Below the pieces are notes generated by a model. That model worked only from the letters and a program-made list of their open reading frames with translations, did no database searches and had not been told where the DNA came from. Both the position numbers and the translations under genes were made by a program. Of a stretch of 9,774 bases of DNA, positions 5,468 to 9,774 are shown in pieces (the stretch's first letter is position 1; each line of letters starts with the position of its first letter). Where the stretch lies: positions 1 to 9,774 of the forward strand of contig JBBPYA010000180.1 of assembly GCA_038200385.1 (NCBI GenBank), written 5' to 3'. Source of the DNA: JBBPYA01 sp038200385 (GTDB lineage Bacteria; Actinomycetota; Actinomycetes; Mycobacteriales; Geodermatophilaceae).

Positions 5468-6624
5468 GGCGCTCGCTCGCGGCCGTCGCCACGGCGTTCT
5501 TGCTCACCTCCTGCACCGCCACCGGTGCACCCCCGCCCGCGACGAGCACGATGGTCCCGGACCGACCCGCCACAACCGGGACCGGCATAAGCACGCCGGT
5601 CGCCCCGACGACCGCGCCCGTCGCTCCGACGACCAACCCGTCGCCCGCATCGTCGATCGAGCTGCTGTTCACCGGGGACATGCTGCCCAGCGACGACCTG
5701 CAGGCGCAGGCCGCCCGCAACGCCGGCGGCGACGGGTACGACTTCATGCCGATGCTGACCGAGGTCGCTCCGATCATCGCCGGCGCGGACTGGTCGATCT
5801 GCCACCAGGAGACCCCGGTATCCGACGACGACGTCGGGCTGGCCGGCTATCCCCGCTTCAACGCACCGTTCGAGCTCGCCCGGGCCGAGGCCGCGGTCGG
5901 CTACGACGCCTGCAGCACCGCCTCCAACCACACCGTGGACCTCGGAATGGCGGGGATCACCGCCACCCTCGACACCCTGGACCGGGTCGGCATCGCGCAC
6001 ACCGGCAGCGCCCGGACGGCCGCTGAGGAGGCACGGCCCGACCTGTCCGACGTCCAGGGTGTCCTGGTCGCGCACCTCGCGTACTCGTTCAGCCTGAACG
6101 GGCTGCCGTCCCCGGCGCCGTGGGCGGTGAACCTGATCGATCCGGCGCGGATCCGGGCCGACGCCGCGGCGGCCACCGCGGCCGGTGCGCAGATCGTCGT
6201 GGTCAGCCTGCACTTCGGGGAGGAGCAGGTCCAGACCCCGTCGGCATACCAGGAGCAGGTCGTCGATGCGGTACTGCAGAGCCCGGACGTGGACCTCGTC
6301 GTCGGCCACCACGCCCACGTCGTCCAGCCGATCGAACGCCGCGCGGACGGCCGCTGGGTCATCTTCGGGCTCGGGAACTTCCTTGCCCAGCAAGAGGTCT
6401 CCGCCTCGGACCCGACACCGGCCCACCGGGACGGGGTGATCGTGAAGGTCACGTTCGGCAAGGCGACGGACGGCTCGTACAACGCCATCCAGGTGGGCTA
6501 CATCCCCACTTTCGTCGATGCGCCGAGCGATGTCGTGCAGTTGGCACCGGACTTCTCGCGGGCCCGAACCGAACGGTCGCTGTTCGCCCGTGGAGCCCCC
6601 CTCGTCGACCTGACGCCACGCTGA
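5464..6624 (+). CDS. CapA-like metallophosphatase-fold lipoprotein
   Basis: This is a 386-residue predicted lipoprotein. The GTG at 5464 overlaps the previous stop (GTGA) and gives a short lipoprotein signal: MRRSLAAVATAFLLTSC, with lipobox LTSC and acylated Cys17. A Pro/Thr/Ala-rich linker (about 18-64) with a PVAPTT duplication follows, then a CapA/PgsA-type domain. Its metal-site motifs are LLFTGDM (67-73), CHQETP (113-118), SNHTVDLG (154-161), HFGEE (250-254), GHHAHVVQP (281-289) and GLGNF (302-306). CapA proteins were named from poly-gamma-glutamate capsule synthesis in Bacillus, but most homologues have unknown roles and resemble calcineurin-type phosphoesterases. No capB or capC is present, so a capsule function is unlikely. 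It sits outside the membrane between two carotenoid genes, so an envelope or glycoside-linked role is conceivable but unproven. Confidence 0.85.
   Translation: MRRSLAAVATAFLLTSCTATGAPPPATSTMVPDRPATTGTGISTPVAPTTAPVAPTTNPSPASSIELLFTGDMLPSDDLQAQAARNAGGDGYDFMPMLTEVAPIIAGADWSICHQETPVSDDDVGLAGYPRFNAPFELARAEAAVGYDACSTASNHTVDLGMAGITATLDTLDRVGIAHTGSARTAAEEARPDLSDVQGVLVAHLAYSFSLNGLPSPAPWAVNLIDPARIRADAAAATAAGAQIVVVSLHFGEEQVQTPSAYQEQVVDAVLQSPDVDLVVGHHAHVVQPIERRADGRWVIFGLGNFLAQQEVSASDPTPAHRDGVIVKVTFGKATDGSYNAIQVGYIPTFVDAPSDVVQLAPDFSRARTERSLFARGAPLVDLTPR
5596..5634 (+). repeat. Duplicated PVAPTT linker unit
   Basis: Two 18-bp units (5596-5613 and 5617-5634) encode PVAPTT-A-PVAPTT, residues 45-57 of the CapA-like lipoprotein. 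They form part of the flexible linker between the lipid-modified cysteine and the enzyme-like domain. Confidence 0.7.
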
Positions 6625-7400
6625 TGGCCACCCAGCTGGCCCACCCGTTCCCCGTACTGCTGGCCGGGGGCGGCGTCATCGCGCAGATCTTCTACCCCCT
6701 CGTGTACGACGGGACTCGGGACCTGCTGGCGGTCGTCTCGGTCGTCCTGTTCGCCGCAGCGGCCGTCCTGCACGCCGGGCTGACGAGGGGGGCGCGGACC
6801 GCGGTGGCTGCCTTGCTGGTCTTCGGCGTCGGCGGCCTCGCGATCGAAGTCCTCGGTCTGGCAACGGGTTTCCCGTTCGGTCGCTACCAGTACGGCGGCG
6901 GCCTGGGGGTGCGCCTGTTCGGCGTACCGCTGGTCGTCGGGCTGGCCTGGATCATGACGGCCTGGCCGTGCTGGATCGCTGCCGGCCGGTTGACCGGTCG
7001 CAGGCGGAACCGGGTGTTGCTCGCCGCCTGGGGGCTCGCCGCGTGGGACCTGTTCCTGGACCCGCAGATGGTGCAGGAGGGCTACTGGAAGTGGCTGCAC
7101 CCCACGCCGGGCTTGCCGGGCGTGTACGGCGTACCGCTCACGAACCAGGTCGGCTGGCTGGCGGTCGCCCTGCTCCTGATGAGCGTGTTCGCCTGGTGCT
7201 GCCCGGATCGGGACGCCGTGCCGCCGCCCCTGGACCTGGTGCCCATCGGCACCCTGCTGTGGATCTACTTCTCCAGCCTGCTCGGACACGTGATGTTCTT
7301 CGGGCTTCCCTTCGCCGCGATCTGGGGAGCGCTCGGGATGGGCGTCATCGCCATCCCGCTGGTCGCCGGCCGGGACGGCCTGCCCGGTCTGCGCCGATGA
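6624..7400 (+). CDS. cruF: CruF-type carotenoid 1',2'-hydratase (carotenoid biosynthesis protein)
   Basis: This is a 258-residue polytopic membrane protein of the CruF family (DUF422). CruF adds water across C-1'/C-2' of the acyclic psi end of gamma-carotene-type carotenoids, giving a 1'-hydroxy group (myxol and deinoxanthin pathways). Diagnostic motifs are present: AIEVLGLATGFPFGRYQY (73-90), AWDLFLDPQM (140-149) with its acidic D142/D146, and YGVPLTNQVGW (168-178). Six or seven hydrophobic segments fit the family. The ATG at 6624 shares one base with the previous stop (TGATG), and the end overlaps the glycosyltransferase by ATGA, so translation is coupled on both sides. The C50-carotenoid or bisanhydrobacterioruberin hydratases of the same family are the main alternative. 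The neighbouring CrtO favours a monocyclic substrate. Confidence 0.85.
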   Translation: MATQLAHPFPVLLAGGGVIAQIFYPLVYDGTRDLLAVVSVVLFAAAAVLHAGLTRGARTAVAALLVFGVGGLAIEVLGLATGFPFGRYQYGGGLGVRLFGVPLVVGLAWIMTAWPCWIAAGRLTGRRRNRVLLAAWGLAAWDLFLDPQMVQEGYWKWLHPTPGLPGVYGVPLTNQVGWLAVALLLMSVFAWCCPDRDAVPPPLDLVPIGTLLWIYFSSLLGHVMFFGLPFAAIWGALGMGVIAIPLVAGRDGLPGLRR

Positions 7401-8482
7401 GGGTGATCGCGCTGTGCGCGGCCGCCGGTGCCGCGCACTGCGCGCTGAACGCCCGGCTGCTCCCCCGACCGCCGCTCGACCCGCCGACCGTCGAGGACCG
7501 GGTCGCCGTACTGGTACCGGCCCGCGACGAGCAGGTGCGGATCGAGGCCTGCCTGGCGTCGCTGCTGGCCCAGGAACGCCTGCCGCAGCTGCGGATCCTC
7601 GTCCTGGACGACTGCTCCCGGGACGGGACGGCACAGCTCGCGCGGTCCGTGGCAGCCGACGATCCCCGCGTCCAGGTGGTGCACGGCGCTCCCACCCCGC
7701 CGGGCTGGCTGGGCAAGGCCCATGCCTGCGCCCAGCTCGCGGACCGGTGCCCGGATGCGGATTACCTCGTGTACGTCGACGCCGATGTCCGGCTCGCTCC
7801 GAGGGCCGTCGCGGCGGCGGTGACCTTGCTGCGTCAGCGACAGCTGGACCTGGTCTCCCCCTTTCCCCGGCAGGAAGCCGGAAGTTGGGCCGAGCGGCTG
7901 ATCCAGCCGCTGCTGGGCTGGTCCTGGCTGACGTTCGTCCCGCTGGCCGCCGCCGAGCGATCCAGCCGCCCGTCCCTCGCGGTGGTGATCGGCCAGTTCC
8001 TGGTCCTCACGCGGAGCGGGTACGACCGCGCCGGCGGCCACGCCGCGGTACGGCACGACGTCGTCGAGGACCTGGCGCTGGCCCGCAGTATCCGGCGCAC
8101 CGGTGGCCGGACGGCGGTCGTGGACGGCACCGCGCTGGCCCGCTGCCGGATGTACGACGGGTGGCCCGACTTGCGCGAGGGCTACACCAAGTCCCTGTGG
8201 ACCGCGTTCGGCTCCGGGTACGGCGCGGCCGCCGTGCTCGGCGGCTTGGTCCTGCTGCACGTCGTACCCGCCGTGGTGGCGCTGACCGGTTCCCGGGTGG
8301 CACTGGCCGGGTACGCCGCCGGGGTGGCCGGCCGGGTCGTGGCGGCCCGGCGGGTCGGTGGACCGGTTTTCCCCGACGCAGCGCTACATCCGGTGTCGGT
8401 TGCGGTGGCCGCGTGGCTGACCACGAGGTCGCTGTGGCGGCGTCGCCGGGGACCGTTGTCGTGGAAGGGACGTCCGTTGTGA
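7397..8482 (+). CDS. Family 2 glycosyltransferase, CruG-like (carotenoid glycosylation)
   Basis: This 361-residue GT2-fold enzyme has membrane segments at its C-terminus. The start is ATG at 7397, overlapping the cruF stop by four bases. The donor-site elements are VAVLVPARDEQVRIE (36-50), the VLDD pair D71/D72, the metal-binding DAD at 128-130, and an ED pair at 224-225 (VVEDLALAR), the likely catalytic base region. RMYDGWPDLREGYTK (251-265) occupies the Q/RxxRW-like acceptor position. Hydrophobic stretches at about 277-300 and 306-322 anchor it in the membrane. CruG of Synechococcus, a GT2 protein working with CruF, glycosylates the hydroxylated psi end of myxol. Placement directly after cruF strongly suggests the same role. 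The sugar donor is unknown, and other lipid glycosyltransferases of this family cannot be excluded. Confidence 0.8.
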   Translation: MRVIALCAAAGAAHCALNARLLPRPPLDPPTVEDRVAVLVPARDEQVRIEACLASLLAQERLPQLRILVLDDCSRDGTAQLARSVAADDPRVQVVHGAPTPPGWLGKAHACAQLADRCPDADYLVYVDADVRLAPRAVAAAVTLLRQRQLDLVSPFPRQEAGSWAERLIQPLLGWSWLTFVPLAAAERSSRPSLAVVIGQFLVLTRSGYDRAGGHAAVRHDVVEDLALARSIRRTGGRTAVVDGTALARCRMYDGWPDLREGYTKSLWTAFGSGYGAAAVLGGLVLLHVVPAVVALTGSRVALAGYAAGVAGRVVAARRVGGPVFPDAALHPVSVAVAAWLTTRSLWRRRRGPLSWKGRPL

Positions 8483-9141
8483 CTGATCGGGTGGACTTCA
8501 CCCCGGAGGCTCTCGGGGGACGGCGATTCTACCGGCTGCTCACCGCGGTGGTCGTGCCGCGCCCCATCGCCTGGGTGTCGACGGTGTCCGCCGACGGCGC
8601 GGACAACCTGGCCCCGCACTCGTTCTTCACGGTGGCCTGCGTGAACCCGCCGGTGATCCAGTTCACCTCGGTCGGGCGCAAGGACTCCCTGACCAACGTC
8701 GAGCAGACCGGCGAGTTCGTCGTCTGCCTCACCCCGGAGGCGCTGTTCGAGCGGATCAACGCGACCGGGACGGAGTTCCCGCACGGCACGAGCGAGTTCG
8801 ACCAGGCCGGCCTCACCCGCGAGCCGAGCGCGACCGTCCGCCCGCCCCGGGTCGCGCAGTCCCCGGTGGCGCTGGAGTGCCGGCTCGCCGCGACGACGTC
8901 CTTCGGTGACTCCACGGTGGTGTTCGGCCGGGTGCTGCATGCCGCGGTCAGCCGCTCGGTGCTGCGCGACGGCAGCCCCGCGGTGGATCTGCTGCGCCCG
9001 TTGGCCCGCCTCGGAGCCGACGAGTGGTCCACGATCGGGGCGGTGCGCTCGATCGCCCGGATCTCCGCGGAGGACTGGGCCGCCGGGCCGCCGGCGGAGC
9101 TGGACGGCGCCCGCCGCGAGCACCCCGCCGGGGACTCCTGA
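8479..9141 (+). CDS. Flavin-reductase-domain protein (FMN-binding split barrel)
   Basis: This is a 220-residue cytoplasmic protein of the flavin reductase-like family (DIM6/NTAB, PF01613). Members bind FMN and either reduce flavin with NAD(P)H for a partner monooxygenase or act as stand-alone flavoproteins. Visible family blocks are VVPRPIAWVSTVS (25-37), NLAPHSFFTVACVNPP (43-58), GRKDSLTNVEQTGEFVV (66-82) and FPHGTSEFDQAGL (100-112), which line the flavin site. The start is GTG at 8479, overlapping the glycosyltransferase stop (GTGA), with GGAAGGGA about eight bases upstream. The long frame open ahead of it in the same phase is a shadow of the glycosyltransferase. As last gene of the operon it could supply reduced flavin or be unrelated to carotenoids. 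A partner oxygenase is not seen. Confidence 0.88.
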   Translation: MTDRVDFTPEALGGRRFYRLLTAVVVPRPIAWVSTVSADGADNLAPHSFFTVACVNPPVIQFTSVGRKDSLTNVEQTGEFVVCLTPEALFERINATGTEFPHGTSEFDQAGLTREPSATVRPPRVAQSPVALECRLAATTSFGDSTVVFGRVLHAAVSRSVLRDGSPAVDLLRPLARLGADEWSTIGAVRSIARISAEDWAAGPPAELDGARREHPAGDS

Positions 9142-9149
9142 CCGACCAG

Positions 9150-9774
9150 TCAGCCCAGCCGCCGTCGGACGACGGCGCTCAGCTGCGTGAGGCCGACGAC
9201 GCCGAGGACCGTCCACGCCAGCGCCCCCGCCGTCGGGACCGCGGTGAACCGCTCCCCGACGGCCACGGTAGCCAGCAACACGCCGGCGGTCAGGATCACC
9301 CGGGTCGGGCGCTCCCAGACCGTCACGACCCCGACCTCGGTCATCCCCGCGGCGCCGGCCCGGGCCCGCACGTACTCCTGCAGACCGGCCAGGCCGCCGC
9401 CCAGGACGCACAGCCACCCGGGGGCGCCCAGCACCCAGAACGCGACGGCGTACGCCGAGTCGGCCAGCCGGTCCGCGACCGAGTCCAGCACGAAACCGCG
9501 CGGCCCGGCGCGCGCCGACAGCATCGCCACCGCCCCATCCAGTGAGTCCAGGAACCCGGAGAGCACCGCGAGCGCGGCCGCGGCGAGCAGCCAGCCGGCG
9601 GCGCCCGGACCGGCGTACGCCCAGGACAGCAGCGGGACCGACACCGCCGCCAGGACTCCGGCGCCGGTGACCGCCAGCGGGGGCACGGCGACGATCCGGC
9701 GGGCGGCGGCGTAGACGAGCGTGAGCCAGCCTCGCGCGAGCGCCGAGTCGGCCGGGTCGTACCCGCCGTGCAGC
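9150..9774 (-). CDS. CDP-alcohol phosphatidyltransferase family protein (5' partial)
   Basis: The frame is open from the window edge (first full codon at 9773) to the stop at 9150-9152, giving 207 visible residues. The true start lies outside. The leading LHGGYDPADSALARGW segment is typical of this family's N-terminus, so GTG 9686 is an internal codon. It is an integral membrane enzyme that moves a phosphoalcohol from a CDP-linked donor to a lipid or other alcohol. The signature lies at 9471-9548: D-xx-D-G-xx-A ... G-xxx-D-xxx-D (DSLDGAVA ... GFVLDSVAD). The arginine that usually follows the alanine is methionine here; this may be a subfamily trait. Several hydrophobic helices follow the motif. 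Substrate cannot be named. The gene converges on the carotenoid operon with only eight bases between. Confidence 0.85.
   Translation of the reverse strand, partial: LHGGYDPADSALARGWLTLVYAAARRIVAVPPLAVTGAGVLAAVSVPLLSWAYAGPGAAGWLLAAAALAVLSGFLDSLDGAVAMLSARAGPRGFVLDSVADRLADSAYAVAFWVLGAPGWLCVLGGGLAGLQEYVRARAGAAGMTEVGVVTVWERPTRVILTAGVLLATVAVGERFTAVPTAGALAWTVLGVVGLTQLSAVVRRRLG
9160..9177 (+). terminator. Possible operon-end hairpin
   Basis: CGCCGTC (9160-9166) pairs with GACGGCG (9171-9177) around a GGAC loop, 19 bases past the last plus-strand stop. It lies inside the 3' end of the convergent minus-strand gene and has no T-run. In such a GC-rich coding sequence it could be chance. Confidence 0.25.

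Noticed and set aside
5464..6624. A poly-gamma-glutamate capsule locus
   Set aside because: CapA-like domains are widespread. No capB, capC or capD-type gene is present, and all flanking genes point to carotenoid tailoring.
7414..8478. A long in-frame extension ahead of the flavin reductase, suggesting a fusion
   Set aside because: The bases encode the GT2 glycosyltransferase in another frame with intact motifs. The GTG at 8479 has a ribosome site and begins the conserved domain.
1..9774. Mobile element, CRISPR, tRNA or rRNA genes
   Set aside because: No transposase or integrase motifs, spaced direct repeats or tRNA-like cloverleaf sequences were found on reading both strands by eye. A tRNAscan or CRISPR search could confirm this.

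Overview
This is a very GC-rich actinobacterial window. It shows frequent GTG starts, strong G/C third-position bias, translationally coupled genes and actinobacterial regulatory motifs. Pseudonocardiales or a near relative is plausible, but I cannot name a genus. No rRNA, tRNA, insertion sequence, phage gene or CRISPR array is visible.

Left edge (1-501): a minus-strand gene starts at 93 and runs off the window; it may be a DUF6504-type protein. About 280 bases upstream of it lies a compact DNA-damage promoter. A PafBC-type (RecA-NDp) promoter element at 396-418 is followed by a perfect palindromic LexA/SOS box at 369-390, and the leader between box and gene holds three perfect hairpins.

Region 502-3262: a minus-strand 12-TM MFS transporter (502-1695) is divergent from a stand-alone LigD-type primase-polymerase (1838-2767). 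A YbaK/EbsC-type aminoacyl-tRNA deacylase-like protein (2795-3262) follows.

Region 3289-9141: six plus-strand genes overlap end to start by 8, 4, 1, 4 and 4 bases, so they look like one translationally coupled operon. The order is GNAT acetyltransferase, CrtO-type carotenoid ketolase, CapA-like lipoprotein, CruF-type carotenoid 1',2'-hydratase, CruG-like family 2 glycosyltransferase, and flavin-reductase-domain protein. CrtO, CruF and CruG together suggest tailoring of a monocyclic carotenoid: 4-ketolation of the beta ring, hydration of the acyclic end, and glycosylation of the resulting hydroxyl. The early carotenoid genes (crtE, crtB, crtI, cyclase) are not here and must lie elsewhere. The CapA-like lipoprotein inside the set is unexpected.

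Right edge (9150-9774): a convergent minus-strand CDP-alcohol phosphatidyltransferase, cut by the window end, closes the region.

The most interesting signals are the dual LexA/PafBC promoter with its structured leader, and the carotenoid-tailoring operon with its embedded CapA-like lipoprotein and flanking GNAT and flavin-reductase genes.
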